Shown: positions 25,098 through 33,831 of the stretch, one piece after another
Layout of the letters: every line of letters starts with the position of its first letter
Position numbering within the stretch: position 1 is the first letter of the stretch
Assembly: GCF_020165855.1 (NCBI RefSeq)
Contig: NZ_JAIUFY010000007.1
Span: forward strand, 62,001-126,000
Length of the DNA: 64,000 nt
Direction of reading: 5' to 3'
From: Celeribacter litoreus
GTDB lineage: Bacteria; Pseudomonadota; Alphaproteobacteria; Rhodobacterales; Rhodobacteraceae
Made by a program: the position numbers and the translations under genes
The notes under the pieces: generated by a model
Databases searched by the model: none
Told to the model about the DNA's origin: nothing
Seen by the model: only the letters and a program-made list of their open reading frames with translations

Positions 25098-27216
25098 AGT
25101 CGCGCGTGGTGCCGAGGAAGTCGACCGCCACGAGGCCTTTGCCTTCAGGGCGCACCATCACAGGGTTGACCTCTGCTTCTGCGAGGGTCGGCGTGCGCAG
25201 GATCGTGTCACCGAAGCCGACGGCGGCTTTGATCAGCGCATCGATGTCCGCCTTCGGCGCACCACGGAAGCCTTCGAGAAGGTGCCAGAGCTTGAGCTTT
25301 TTGAGCGCCGCTTCGACCTGCGCCGGGGTCACCGGCAGGGCGAGGTAGGTCACATCGCGGTAGAGTTCGATCGCGACACCGCCGGAGCCGATGGAGAGCA
25401 CCGGACCGAAGTCGGTGTTGCCGAGGCAGGACAGAACGACCTCAACGCTATCGGACACCATTTCCTGCACCAGAACGCCCATGTCGGGTTTGTTCAGGAT
25501 TTTGCGGAATTCGGCGGCGTGGGCATCGACGTCTTCCGGCGTCTGCACCTTGAGCTTCACGAGGCCAAGCTCCGTCTTGTGCTCGGCGGCATCCGGCAGA
25601 ACCTTGACCACGAGCGGGTAGGTGAGGTCTTTGCAGGCCTCTGCGGCGGACTCGTCCGGACCGATCACGCGCCAGTTGGCAGGCGTCACAGATGCGGTTT
25701 CGAGGAAGTCCATCATTTCGCCCCAGGTTTCCGGCGGCGTCAACTCGGACTGCGTCGTGTCGCGCTTTGCGATCTCGATGGTTTTGAACCGCTTGCGGTC
25801 ATAGAGCCATTTCAGCGCGCGCATGGTGTTCGCCGGATCGTCAGAGATCAGGATGCCAGCGGCCATGAAGTCTTCTTTGATCGCGAGGTCGATCTTTTCC
25901 TGCGCGAAGGTGATGACGATGGGCAGGCCGCTTTCCTTGGCCGCGTTTTTGAAGTCGTCGCCGTTGTCCAAGAGGTCACGCAGACCGCTGGAGGCGAACT
26001 GGACCACGATGGCCTCGGTGCGCGGGTCTTCGTTGAGGACAGCGAGCGTGTCGCGGAACAGGTTCGGGAAGGAACGGATCTGGCCGGTGAGATCGACCGG
26101 GTTCGCCTTGCGCGCGAATTCCGGCAGGATGTCTTCGAGCTTGGCCGCGGCCGCATCGCTGAACGTCGCCATCGGCAGGCCGCGTTCGTCGCTGTGGTCG
26201 GCCAAGAGCGCGCCTGCGCCACCGGAGGAGGACATGACAGAAATGCCGCCCATCGGATCGCCGGAGACACGCGGGTCGGGCATGAAGGACAAAACTTCAA
26301 CAGCCGCCATGGCTTCGCCGAGGCTCTCGACCATGATGATACCGGCCTGATCGAGCACGTCTTTGTAGATGCCGTAGGGCGACGCGATTTTACCGGTGTG
26401 GGAGGCGGTGGCCTCTTGACCAAAGGCGGAGCGGCCTGCCTTGAGCGTTACGATCTGAACACCGCGCTCACGGGCGCGGGCGGCGAGCGGCAGAAGTCGC
26501 GCCGCATCATCAAGGCCTTCGAGATAGAGCGCGACAACGCGCACGTCGTCCTGTTCGATCACCCAGGACAGTGCATCGAGCGCGTCCATGCAGGTCTCGT
26601 TGCCGACACTGACAATGTAGGAACAGCCGAGGCCGTTGCGCTGAAGATAGTTGCCGATCGCACCGGCGAGGGCGCCGGACTGGCTCACAATTGCAATCGG
26701 AGAGTGGCGCAGGTTTTCGAGACCGAAGGCCGCCGCACCAAAGGTCAGCATGGTTTTCGATTTGATCGACCAGACACCCTGACCGTTCGGGCCGAGGACG
26801 TTCACGTTGTGCTTGCGCGCGGCTTCTTTGAGCTGGCGGGCGATGTCTTTGCCGCTCTCGATTTCCTCAAAGCCGGCGGAGTAGACGATGGCACAGGTCA
26901 CGCCTTTTTCACCGCATTCCTCGATGAGACCCGGAACGGTCGCGGCAGGGGTGATGATCAGTGCAACATCAGGCACTTCCGGCAGATCGGCGAGGGTTTT
27001 GTAGGCTTTGTGACCCTCGACTTCGTCGGCGCTCGGCGAGACCGGATAGATGCGGCCTTCAAAGCCGTGCTTGATCAGCACCTTCACAATACGGTTGCGG
27101 GCGCCGGGCTTGGGCGAGGCACCGACGATGGCCACGCTTTGCGCGCGAAAGATCTTGTCGAGTTGCGGAACGAGAATCCCTGTGTCCTCTAGCGTCTGGC
27201 TGTCCATTGTATTCAT
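25096..27216 (-). CDS. NDP-forming acyl-CoA synthetase (fused alpha/beta subunits)
   Basis: 706 aa. Domain order: CoA-binding Rossmann domain (about 25-145, SVAIVGASPKPG), two ligase/flavodoxin-like CoA domains (about 150-460) and a C-terminal ATP-grasp domain (about 480-700). His273 in ASHTGKIA is the His that carries the phosphate in ADP-forming acetyl-CoA synthetases. The enzyme makes (or, in reverse, cleaves) an acyl-CoA using ATP with ADP and phosphate as products. It gives the island a second acid-activation route besides the AMP-forming ligase at 50758. Start ATG at 27216; a second Met at 27207 is possible. Confidence 0.87.
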   Translation of the reverse strand: MNTMDSQTLEDTGILVPQLDKIFRAQSVAIVGASPKPGARNRIVKVLIKHGFEGRIYPVSPSADEVEGHKAYKTLADLPEVPDVALIITPAATVPGLIEECGEKGVTCAIVYSAGFEEIESGKDIARQLKEAARKHNVNVLGPNGQGVWSIKSKTMLTFGAAAFGLENLRHSPIAIVSQSGALAGAIGNYLQRNGLGCSYIVSVGNETCMDALDALSWVIEQDDVRVVALYLEGLDDAARLLPLAARARERGVQIVTLKAGRSAFGQEATASHTGKIASPYGIYKDVLDQAGIIMVESLGEAMAAVEVLSFMPDPRVSGDPMGGISVMSSSGGAGALLADHSDERGLPMATFSDAAAAKLEDILPEFARKANPVDLTGQIRSFPNLFRDTLAVLNEDPRTEAIVVQFASSGLRDLLDNGDDFKNAAKESGLPIVITFAQEKIDLAIKEDFMAAGILISDDPANTMRALKWLYDRKRFKTIEIAKRDTTQSELTPPETWGEMMDFLETASVTPANWRVIGPDESAAEACKDLTYPLVVKVLPDAAEHKTELGLVKLKVQTPEDVDAHAAEFRKILNKPDMGVLVQEMVSDSVEVVLSCLGNTDFGPVLSIGSGGVAIELYRDVTYLALPVTPAQVEAALKKLKLWHLLEGFRGAPKADIDALIKAAVGFGDTILRTPTLAEAEVNPVMVRPEGKGLVAVDFLGTTRD

Positions 27217-27333
27217 GTCGTTCGTCTTTCCGGTTCTTACGGTTTATAGCATCATTGACGGCGCGCCGAGGAGCGCCTTTGATTTTTCTTCCCGCTGACA
27301 AAGCCGCAGCGGAAACGTATTTGAGACCTGAAA

Positions 27334-27349
27334 AGCAATTCGCATGCCA
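27334..27349 (-). promoter_or_regulatory. Sigma-54 promoter for the NDP-forming acyl-CoA synthetase
   Basis: On the - strand: TGGCATG-CGAA-TTGCT with GG-N10-GC spacing. Predicted start near 27322, 106 bases before the ATG at 27216. Divergent from the promoter at 27410. Confidence 0.85.
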
Positions 27350-27409
27350 TTTGCCCTGAAATTCGTATCTGATCTGAAATTGGGTTTCACAGAATCCGCT
27401 GGTGTCCGA

Positions 27410-27425
27410 TGGCACGGCATTTGCA
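27410..27425 (+). promoter_or_regulatory. Sigma-54 promoter for the CoxG/S/M-like operon
   Basis: TGGCACG-GCAT-TTGCA, full consensus. Predicted start near 27437, 53 bases before the ATG at 27490. An inverted repeat TGAAA-N5-TTTCA at 27375-27389 lies between the two divergent promoters. Confidence 0.9.
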
Positions 27426-27489
27426 TGTTTGCGTCAATGAGATGCGTCTTTGTCACCAAAAACGCAGAGGATTCGAGAGGAGAGGCCGA

Positions 27490-27930
27490 ATGGAACTAAA
27501 CGGTGAATACCGCATCCCCGCAGAGCGCGAAAAAGTCTGGAGCATGTTGAATGATCCGGATGTCCTGCGCGACTGCATTCCGGGATGTCAGGAGCTTGAG
27601 GGCAGTCCGGAGGAGGGATTTGCCGCGACGGTCAAGCTCAAGATCGGCCCTGTATCCGCGACCTTCAAAGGCGAAGTGACCCTCACCAACGTGAATGCCC
27701 CCGAGAGCTACACAATTGTCGGCGAGGGCAAGGGCGGTGTTGCCGGTTTCGCGAGCGGCGGGGCCGATGTGTCCTTGGCCGAGGACGGCGCTGAAACCGT
27801 TCTGACCTATGCGGTGAATGCGAAAGTGGGTGGCAAGCTTGCGCAACTCGGGTCGCGGATGATCAAATCGACCTCGGACAAACTCGCGAAGCAGTTTTTT
27901 GATTGTTTCGCAGAAAAAGCTTCGGCCTAA
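27490..27930 (+). CDS. CoxG-like SRPBCC protein of the molybdenum hydroxylase system
   Basis: 146 aa START/SRPBCC-fold protein: ELNGEYRIPAEREKVWSMLNDPDVLRDCIPGC at the N-terminus is the classic CoxG opening. CoxG-type proteins accompany CO-dehydrogenase-like molybdenum hydroxylases and are thought to help maturation or membrane attachment. It is the first gene of an operon with the iron-sulfur and FAD subunits. No membrane anchor is visible at the C-terminus. RBS GAGAGGAGAGGCCGA. Confidence 0.85.
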   Translation: MELNGEYRIPAEREKVWSMLNDPDVLRDCIPGCQELEGSPEEGFAATVKLKIGPVSATFKGEVTLTNVNAPESYTIVGEGKGGVAGFASGGADVSLAEDGAETVLTYAVNAKVGGKLAQLGSRMIKSTSDKLAKQFFDCFAEKASA

Positions 27931-27960
27931 ACAGACCCCACACGCGGAGGAGAGACCGGC

Positions 27961-28440
27961 ATGACAGAAGTGACCATCACCGTGAATGGCGACGCGCAGA
28001 CCCACGATGTCGAAGATCGCACATTGCTGGTCCATTTCCTGCGGGATCACGTTGGGCTGACGGGAACGCACGTGGGCTGTGACACGACGCAATGCGGGGC
28101 TTGCACTGTGCATCTCGACGGCAAGGCCGTGAAATCCTGCACCATCCTCGCTGTGGCGGTGGACGGGGCAGAGGTGCGCACCATCGAAGGCATGGCGGAA
28201 CAGGGCGTTTTGTCCGCGATCCAGCAGGCCTTCAAAGACCACCACGGTCTCCAGTGCGGCTTCTGCACGCCGGGCATGGTGATGGCGGGCGCGGATATGA
28301 TCCGCCGCTATGACGGTCAGCTCGACGAGCACACGATCCGCGAGGAACTCGACGGCAACATCTGCCGCTGCACCGGCTACACGAACATCGTCAAAGCGTT
28401 GCTCAGCGCGGCCGAAAGCCACCGCGCGACCGCATCGTAA
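27961..28440 (+). CDS. Molybdenum hydroxylase [2Fe-2S] small subunit (CoxS-like)
   Basis: 159 aa with two [2Fe-2S] clusters. Cys40, Cys45, Cys48 and Cys60 form the plant-ferredoxin-type site; Cys99, Cys102, Cys135 and Cys137 (CGFC...CRC) form the second. It passes electrons from the molybdenum centre to FAD. With the FAD subunit at 28452 and the molybdopterin subunit at 9475-11814 it completes a three-subunit hydroxylase, although the large subunit is encoded elsewhere. RBS GGAGGAGAGACC. Confidence 0.9.
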   Translation: MTEVTITVNGDAQTHDVEDRTLLVHFLRDHVGLTGTHVGCDTTQCGACTVHLDGKAVKSCTILAVAVDGAEVRTIEGMAEQGVLSAIQQAFKDHHGLQCGFCTPGMVMAGADMIRRYDGQLDEHTIREELDGNICRCTGYTNIVKALLSAAESHRATAS

Positions 28441-28451
28441 GGAGACGCATC

Positions 28452-29270
28452 ATGTACACCTATGAGTTTTCGTATCACAAACCCAAGTCGGTCGAAGAGG
28501 CGCTCACGCTCTTTGGAGAGTTCGATGCGCCGAGCTTTCTGTCCGGTGGACACACGCTCATCCCGACGATGAAAAACCGTCTGGCGATGCCGGACGCGCT
28601 CATTGATCTGCGGTCCATTCCGGATTTGCAGGGCATCCGCCGCAATGGCGACCGGATCGAGATTGGCGCCGCCACGACGCATTATGAGACCTCGACCTCC
28701 GACATCGTGCGCGAGGCGATCCCCGCGCTTGCGGCGCTGGCGGGCTCTATCGCCGATCCGCAGGTGCGCCATGTGGGCACAATGGGCGGCTCTGTTGCGA
28801 ACAATGACCCCTCTGCGGACTATCCGTCGGCGGTCCTGTCGCTCGGCGCGGATGTCGTGACCAATCAACGCGTCATTCCCGCCGACGAGTATTTCGACGG
28901 TCTCTTCACCACCGCGCTCGAAGAAGGCGAGATTATCCAGCATTTCTCCTTCCCGATCCCGGAGAGCGCGGGCTACGCGAAACTGTGCAGTCAGGCCTCC
29001 CGCTATCCTGTCGCAGGCAGCTTTGTGAGCAAATTCGGCGACACTGTCCGCGTTGGCGTCACCGGTGCAGGCAGCGACGGTGTGTTCCGTTGGACCGAGG
29101 CGGAAGAGGCCCTGAGCGCCGATTTCTCCGCGGGCGCTCTCGCCGGTCTATTGCCGGATGCAGAAGAGATGATCACCGATCTGAACGGCTCCGGCGAATA
29201 TCGCGCCAATCTCGTGGCGGTCGTGACCCGCACCGCCGTCGAGCATCAGGGAACTGCGAACGTCCGGTGA
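28452..29270 (+). CDS. Molybdenum hydroxylase FAD-binding medium subunit (CoxM-like)
   Basis: 272 aa, usual length. The family FAD-binding stretches are seen as LSGGHTLIPTMKNRLA near residue 31 and VGTMGGSVANNDPSADYP near 110. There is no insert for an extra [4Fe-4S] cluster, so it is not of the 4-hydroxybenzoyl-CoA reductase type. It begins 11 bases after coxS. The acceptor beyond FAD is unknown. Confidence 0.88.
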   Translation: MYTYEFSYHKPKSVEEALTLFGEFDAPSFLSGGHTLIPTMKNRLAMPDALIDLRSIPDLQGIRRNGDRIEIGAATTHYETSTSDIVREAIPALAALAGSIADPQVRHVGTMGGSVANNDPSADYPSAVLSLGADVVTNQRVIPADEYFDGLFTTALEEGEIIQHFSFPIPESAGYAKLCSQASRYPVAGSFVSKFGDTVRVGVTGAGSDGVFRWTEAEEALSADFSAGALAGLLPDAEEMITDLNGSGEYRANLVAVVTRTAVEHQGTANVR

Positions 29271-29298
29271 TCTGCCGGACGTTCAAGCTCCACCGCAC

Positions 29299-30324
29299 TT
29301 AGACCGTCGCAATCGGGGTCACGGGCGACCCAACCGCCCCGCGCAGACGCAAGGGGGGGGCGGAGAGGAAAAATCCGGAGCGATTGTTGGCGCGCAGCCA
29401 GTCTGCCAGTTCCTTGAAATACCAAAGCTCCCCGAGTTGCAGGCCGAGTTTGAACAGGCAGTGATGGTGCAGCGGCAGCTTTGCGTGCGGATCACAGACT
29501 GGATCGCGGGCGGGGTAGGCCTCCACCGCGAAATTGTCGGCGCAAATAGCGGCAATCCCGCTATCGGTGATCCAATTGAGCAGCTTGTCATCCCGCCCGT
29601 CGAGCCCCGCGCATGAGGTGGCGAGCACTTCTGGATCGGGCTTTTTCTGCATCGACAGGATGAGTTCGCCGAAGCCTGTGTAGAGGCAGAGGAAATCGCC
29701 CGGTTCGACCGTCACATCCATCCCGTCCATCGCCCGCATGAGATCGTCATAGCCGACAAAGGCGCGGTCGCGCCCGTAGATGCGTTCGAGATCGACGAGC
29801 ACCCCGCGCCCCTGCGCGCAGGCGGTGGCGAGGTTTTCGATCCCGAGCTTATGCGCGCCTTTCTCTTCGCCCGGATCCTCCGGTCCTATGAGATCGACGC
29901 CGCCGCGATAGCCGTTGTAATAGACGATCTCGTCCTCCCCGTCGGCATTCGCGTCAAACCGCGCGCCGACATGGCCGAGGGCATCCCAATGCGTCGAATA
30001 CTGCGTGTCGAGTGTCACCGCCTCGTCAGAAATCACGTCGCAAGCGCAGGGTGACAGGCGGGCGAGCTCGAAGTTGAAATTGTAACCGTCGCCGCGCTCC
30101 GCGTAGTGGAACCGTGGCTCTTCGCGATGCGCGAGCAGGGCGTTTCCACCGGGATAATCGAGCGGCAGCGACAGGCAGAAACTTTCGCCCGTGCGGATCT
30201 CCTTGGCCGCGCGGAGCCGCGATTGCGCCGTCACGAGATTGACCCGCCCGACCTGATCGTCCGCGCCGAAGTCACCCCAGTTCGACCCCTCGGGCCGCTG
30301 CGCCCACCGTCTTTGATCCGCCAT
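29299..30324 (-). CDS. Cyclase-family metal-dependent hydrolase
   Basis: 341 aa. The metal site HxDxxxH is visible as His112, Asp114 and His118 (STHWDALGHVG). This family includes kynurenine formamidase and isatin hydrolase, which cleave C-N or ring amide bonds with bound Mn or Zn; some relatives act on other ring systems. Its own sigma-54 promoter places it in the island, where it might open a lactone, lactam or cyclic diketone (inference). The start ATG at 30324 follows GGTGGAGGAGACAG, much better than the longer frame upstream. It converges on the FAD-subunit gene with a 28-base gap. Confidence 0.8.
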   Translation of the reverse strand: MADQRRWAQRPEGSNWGDFGADDQVGRVNLVTAQSRLRAAKEIRTGESFCLSLPLDYPGGNALLAHREEPRFHYAERGDGYNFNFELARLSPCACDVISDEAVTLDTQYSTHWDALGHVGARFDANADGEDEIVYYNGYRGGVDLIGPEDPGEEKGAHKLGIENLATACAQGRGVLVDLERIYGRDRAFVGYDDLMRAMDGMDVTVEPGDFLCLYTGFGELILSMQKKPDPEVLATSCAGLDGRDDKLLNWITDSGIAAICADNFAVEAYPARDPVCDPHAKLPLHHHCLFKLGLQLGELWYFKELADWLRANNRSGFFLSAPPLRLRGAVGSPVTPIATV

Positions 30325-30368
30325 CTGTCTCCTCCACCTACAATTCGCGCCCGTTATCGTCCTCACCA

Positions 30369-30384
30369 TGCAATTTTTATGCCT
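30369..30384 (-). promoter_or_regulatory. Probable sigma-54 promoter for the cyclase-family gene
   Basis: On the - strand: AGGCATA-AAAA-TTGCA. The GG-N10-GC core is intact and the only departure is A for T before GG. Predicted start near 30357, 33 bases before the ATG at 30324. Only 24 bases separate it from the divergent promoter at 30409. Confidence 0.75.
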
Positions 30385-30408
30385 CTATCGACGTGTTTTC
30401 GGCGCGTT

Positions 30409-30424
30409 TGGCCCGTGATTTGCA
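30409..30424 (+). promoter_or_regulatory. Sigma-54 promoter for etfBA
   Basis: TGGCCCG-TGAT-TTGCA with GG-N10-GC spacing. Predicted start near 30436, 74 bases before the etfB ATG. Confidence 0.82.
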
Positions 30425-30509
30425 TTTCCGGCGATGAGACGCGGGCCGGAGAGGTCCGCATATTGCATGACGCAATCATACGTCCCGAAAGGGAAAGGAG
30501 AGCACAAAG

Positions 30510-31265
30510 ATGAAGGTCCTCGTACCCGTCAAACGTGTGATCGATTATAACGTGAAGGTCCGTGTGAAATCGGACGGGAGCGGGGTCGATCTCACCAACG
30601 TCAAAATGTCGATGAACCCGTTCGACGAAATCGCCGTCGAAGAAGCCGTCCGGTTGAAAGAAGCCGGCAGTGCCGAAGAGGTCGTCGTCGTTTCCATCGG
30701 CGTCAAACAGGCTCAGGACACGCTGCGCAATGCGCTCGCTATGGGGGCGGATCGTGCGATCCTCGTGGAGATCGAAGACGCCTCCCAAGACATCGAACCG
30801 CTCACCGTTGCGAAAATCCTCAAGTCGGTGATCGATGACGAGGCCCCCCAACTGGTGATCGCGGGCAAACAGGCCATTGATAACGACATGAACGCGACGG
30901 GTCAGATGCTCGCCGCGCTTCTCGGTTGGGGTCAGGCGACCTTTGCCTCCGAGGTGAAAATCGACGGCGATAGCGCCGACGTGACCCGTGAGGTCGATGG
31001 CGGCCTGCAAACGATCAAAGTCAAACTTCCGGCCATCGTGACCGCCGACCTGCGCCTCAACGAGCCGCGCTATGCGTCTCTGCCGAACATCATGAAGGCG
31101 AAGAAAAAGCCGCTCGACATCAAACCGGCGGCGGAGTTTGGCATCGACATGACCCCGCGCCTCGAAGTCGTGAAAACGGCGGAGCCTGCGGGCCGCACTG
31201 CCGGTGAAATGGTCGGGTCTGTGGATGAACTCGTGGCGAAACTCAAAGAGAAGGGGATCGTGTGA
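30510..31265 (+). CDS. etfB: Electron transfer flavoprotein beta subunit
   Basis: 251 aa, full length. [18 protein letters not shown] is the standard opening, and [22 protein letters not shown] with [16 protein letters not shown] are ETF-beta landmarks (AMP-binding subunit). With EtfA it accepts electrons from acyl-CoA dehydrogenases and passes them to ETF-ubiquinone oxidoreductase. Three acyl-CoA dehydrogenases lie in this island. No ETF-QO gene is seen here, so the island relies on one elsewhere. RBS AAAGGAGAGCAC; the stop overlaps the etfA start (TGATG). Confidence 0.95.
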   Translation: MKVLVPVKRVIDYNVKVRVKSDGSGVDLTNVKMSMNPFDEIAVEEAVRLKEAGSAEEVVVVSIGVKQAQDTLRNALAMGADRAILVEIEDASQDIEPLTVAKILKSVIDDEAPQLVIAGKQAIDNDMNATGQMLAALLGWGQATFASEVKIDGDSADVTREVDGGLQTIKVKLPAIVTADLRLNEPRYASLPNIMKAKKKPLDIKPAAEFGIDMTPRLEVVKTAEPAGRTAGEMVGSVDELVAKLKEKGIV

Positions 31266-32185
31266 TGGCTGTTCTTTTGTTGGCTGAACTCTCTGGCGAG
31301 GCTCTGGCACTCGATGCCACGGCAAAGGCTGTGACGGCGGCGACCGCGCTTGGCGATGTGACGGTTCTGGTTGCGGGCTCTGCAGCAGCGGCTGCCGAGG
31401 CGGCGAGTATTGCGGGCGTGTCCAAGGTGCTCGTGGCTGAGGACGCGATCTATGCGAAGGGTCTCGCAGAGCCGCTCGCCGACCTCGTGGTCGGTCTCTC
31501 CGGCGACTATTCCCACATCGTCGCACCGTCCACCGCGTCGGCGAAAAACGTCATGCCGCGTGTTGCTGCGCTCCTTGATGTGATGGTGATGTCGGATGTC
31601 ATCGCTGTGATCGACGCGGACACGTTTGACCGTCCGGTCTATGCGGGCAACGCGATCCAGACGGTGAAATCGCGCGATGCGAAAAAGGTGCTCACTGTGC
31701 GCACCTCCAATTTCGACGCCGCCGCGACGGGCAATTCCGCGCCGGTCGAGGCCACGTCGGCACAGGCCGATCCGGCGCTCAGCACATGGGTGGACGAGAA
31801 GGTCGCAGAAAGCGATCGTCCCGAACTGACCTCCGCGCAGGTGGTTGTGTCCGGTGGTCGGGGTATCGGTTCTGAAGAGAACTTCCAAATTGTGGAGGCC
31901 CTCGCCGACAAACTCGGGGCGGCTGTTGGGGCCTCGCGCGCGGCGGTGGACTCCGGCTTTGCGCCGAACGACTGGCAGGTTGGCCAGACCGGCAAAGTCG
32001 TCGCGCCGGGTCTCTATATTGCCGTCGGCATCTCCGGCGCGATCCAGCACCTTGCGGGGATGAAGGACTCCAAGATCATTGTCGCGATCAACAAGGACGA
32101 GGAGGCCCCGATCTTCCAGGTGGCCGATTACGGTCTCGTGGCGGACCTGTTCGACGCTGTGCCGGAACTGACGGACAAGCTCTGA
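31265..32185 (+). CDS. etfA: Electron transfer flavoprotein alpha subunit
   Basis: 306 aa, full length. The C-terminal FAD domain is unmistakable: [44 protein letters not shown] and [20 protein letters not shown]. Together with etfB it forms the heterodimer carrying FAD and AMP. Having its own sigma-54 promoter implies that ETF supply is raised together with the catabolic dehydrogenases. Confidence 0.96.
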   Translation: MAVLLLAELSGEALALDATAKAVTAATALGDVTVLVAGSAAAAAEAASIAGVSKVLVAEDAIYAKGLAEPLADLVVGLSGDYSHIVAPSTASAKNVMPRVAALLDVMVMSDVIAVIDADTFDRPVYAGNAIQTVKSRDAKKVLTVRTSNFDAAATGNSAPVEATSAQADPALSTWVDEKVAESDRPELTSAQVVVSGGRGIGSEENFQIVEALADKLGAAVGASRAAVDSGFAPNDWQVGQTGKVVAPGLYIAVGISGAIQHLAGMKDSKIIVAINKDEEAPIFQVADYGLVADLFDAVPELTDKL

Positions 32186-32221
32186 TTTCGAGGACACGCG
32201 TGCGCCTCAAACACACACACC

Positions 32222-32249
32222 AAAGGTCCGCCTCGTGCGGGCCTTTTTT
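32222..32249 (+). terminator. Rho-independent terminator after etfBA
   Basis: AAAGGTCCGC pairs with GCGGGCCTTT (one G-T wobble) around loop CTCGT, continuing into a run of six T at 32244-32249. Confidence 0.85.
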
Positions 32250-32287
32250 CATGCGGGATCGCGCGGGCCAAAGAGCGGCGATCCGGT

Positions 32288-32320
32288 GGGGAAAATGTGG
32301 GCGGTAACATTTCTTTCCCC
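32288..32320. repeat. Inverted repeat upstream of a sigma-54 promoter (possible activator site)
   Basis: GGGGAAAATGT (32288-32298) and ACATTTCTTTCCCC (32307-32320) form an imperfect palindrome with ATGT/ACAT inner arms and GGGGAAA/TTTCCCC outer arms. It ends 25 bases before the promoter at 32345, closer than most enhancer sites. Confidence 0.4.
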
Positions 32321-32344
32321 GAATGCCGCCCGCGCGCGGCAACT

Positions 32345-32360
32345 TGGCATGCCTTTTGCT
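32345..32360 (+). promoter_or_regulatory. Sigma-54 promoter for the CoA-transferase gene at 32393
   Basis: TGGCATG-CCTT-TTGCT with GG-N10-GC spacing. Predicted start near 32372, 21 bases before the ATG. Confidence 0.86.
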
Positions 32361-32392
32361 TCTCTAAAACTCAAGACGAATAAAGGTGACTC

Positions 32393-33610
32393 ATGGACAA
32401 TGTAAAAGAGCAATTAAAGGAAGCATCAGCGCCCGTTCCCGGACACAATCTTCCGCGATTGCGAACGGGGGAGGGGTTTGGCTTTCTTTCCGGTGTGCGC
32501 ATTGTCGATCTGACGACCTCGGTTGCGGGTCCGTATGGCACAATGCTTCTGTCCGATTTCGGGGCCGAAGTGATCAAGGTCGAACGCCCGAGCGGCGACG
32601 ACGCGCGCCAATGGGGGCCTCCGTTTCTCGACGGGCAGGCGCTCTGGTTCGCGTCGGTCAACCGCAACAAAAAGAGCGTCGCGCTCGACCTGCGCCAAGA
32701 GGAGGCGCGGGCGTCTCTCACCACTCTGATCGAAGGCGCGGACGTCTTCATCACGAACCAGCCGCCAGACGTGCAGCGCAAGCTCGGACTCGATTACGAG
32801 AGCATCAAGGCCATCCGCGAGGACATCATTTTCGTGTCCATCACGGGCTTCGGTCTCTCCGGTCCACGTGCGGAACTCACCTGTTACGACCTCATCGCAG
32901 AGGGCTATTCCGGCATCATGGACATCACGGGTGCTGCCGGTGGCAAGCCGCAGAAAATCGGGGCACCGGCGGCGGATATGCTCGCTGGTCAGGACGCTGC
33001 GATGGCGACCATGGCCGCCCTGATGGACCGTCAGCGCACGAAGCAGGGGCACAAGATCGACATCAGCCTCGTCGAGAGCATGACCCGTTTCCTGACCTGC
33101 CGGATTTCGTCCTACCTCGGCTCTGGCGACGTGCCGGTCCGCTCGGGCGGGACCGACAGCGTGATCGCGATCTATCAGCCGTTCGACACCGCCGACCTTC
33201 CGATCAACCTTGGCCTTGGCTCCGATCCGATCTGGACACGGTTCTGGAAGGCGATGGGGGACGAGGAATACGGCGCACGTCCGGAGTTTGCGAGCAACGC
33301 AAAGCGGCGCGAGGCCCGCGCCGAGATCGTGGACCGCATTCAGGAAATTCTGTTGACCCGCTCCCGCGCCGAGTGGCTCGCGCTTTTCGCGACCGCGCGG
33401 GTGCCTGCGGGACCGATCAACCGTGTGGACGAAGTCGCCGGAGATGCGGAGCTGCAAGCGCGTGGCCTGTTTTTTGCTCTGGAAGACGACGCGGGGAACG
33501 TGTCGCCGCAGATCGGGCTGGGCATTCAGGTGGACGACAGCATCTGCGTCCCGCGCAGCGTGCCGCCGCGCCTTGGTGAGCACAACGACGAGGTCTTGGG
33601 GCAAACATAA
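32393..33610 (+). CDS. Family III (CaiB/BaiF) CoA-transferase
   Basis: 405 aa. The family opening SGVRIVDLTTSVAGPYGTMLLSDFGAEVIKVERP begins near residue 33 after an unusual extension of about 30 residues; the Asp that carries the acyl group is Asp195 (APAADMLAG). It would move CoA from a donor such as succinyl-CoA to a pathway acid, or recycle CoA from the end product. It lacks the AMACR triad His seen in the protein at 56513, so transferase rather than racemase function is favoured. Followed by a terminator-like hairpin. Confidence 0.83.
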   Translation: MDNVKEQLKEASAPVPGHNLPRLRTGEGFGFLSGVRIVDLTTSVAGPYGTMLLSDFGAEVIKVERPSGDDARQWGPPFLDGQALWFASVNRNKKSVALDLRQEEARASLTTLIEGADVFITNQPPDVQRKLGLDYESIKAIREDIIFVSITGFGLSGPRAELTCYDLIAEGYSGIMDITGAAGGKPQKIGAPAADMLAGQDAAMATMAALMDRQRTKQGHKIDISLVESMTRFLTCRISSYLGSGDVPVRSGGTDSVIAIYQPFDTADLPINLGLGSDPIWTRFWKAMGDEEYGARPEFASNAKRREARAEIVDRIQEILLTRSRAEWLALFATARVPAGPINRVDEVAGDAELQARGLFFALEDDAGNVSPQIGLGIQVDDSICVPRSVPPRLGEHNDEVLGQT

Positions 33611-33691
33611 AGGACGGATCGCCTGACGGCTATTTGCCGCGACCAGACGACGAACCGGACAAGGAATAGGACGACGCAATGAATTGATTTC

Positions 33692-33731
33692 AAAAGGGGA
33701 CCTCGCGGAGGAGGAACTGCGGGCCCCCTTT
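33692..33731 (+). terminator. Possible terminator after the CoA-transferase gene
   Basis: AAAGGGG (33693-33699) pairs with CCCCTTT (33725-33731) across a long G-rich loop. It lies in the 360-base gap 33611-33970, which holds this element and a small reading frame at its right end but no recognisable sigma-54 promoter. Confidence 0.4.
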
Positions 33732-33831
33732 CATCCGGCGACAGGGCAGTTGGAGGACTGCAACCAGACGTTCGGACATTTTGATTGGAGCGGCGGTGTT
33801 TGACCGTCGTCTCACAGGGAGGAGAATACCA

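Noticed and set aside
25282-27192. Rightward open frame of about 636 codons
   Set aside because: Antisense shadow of the acyl-CoA synthetase gene; its Arg/Asp/His/Val-rich composition is typical of reverse-strand translation.
9475-29270. Aerobic CO dehydrogenase (CoxLMSG)
   Set aside because: The large subunit has PYRGAGR, not the Cys-containing form I loop of true CO dehydrogenase, and the wider context is ring and acyl-CoA catabolism.
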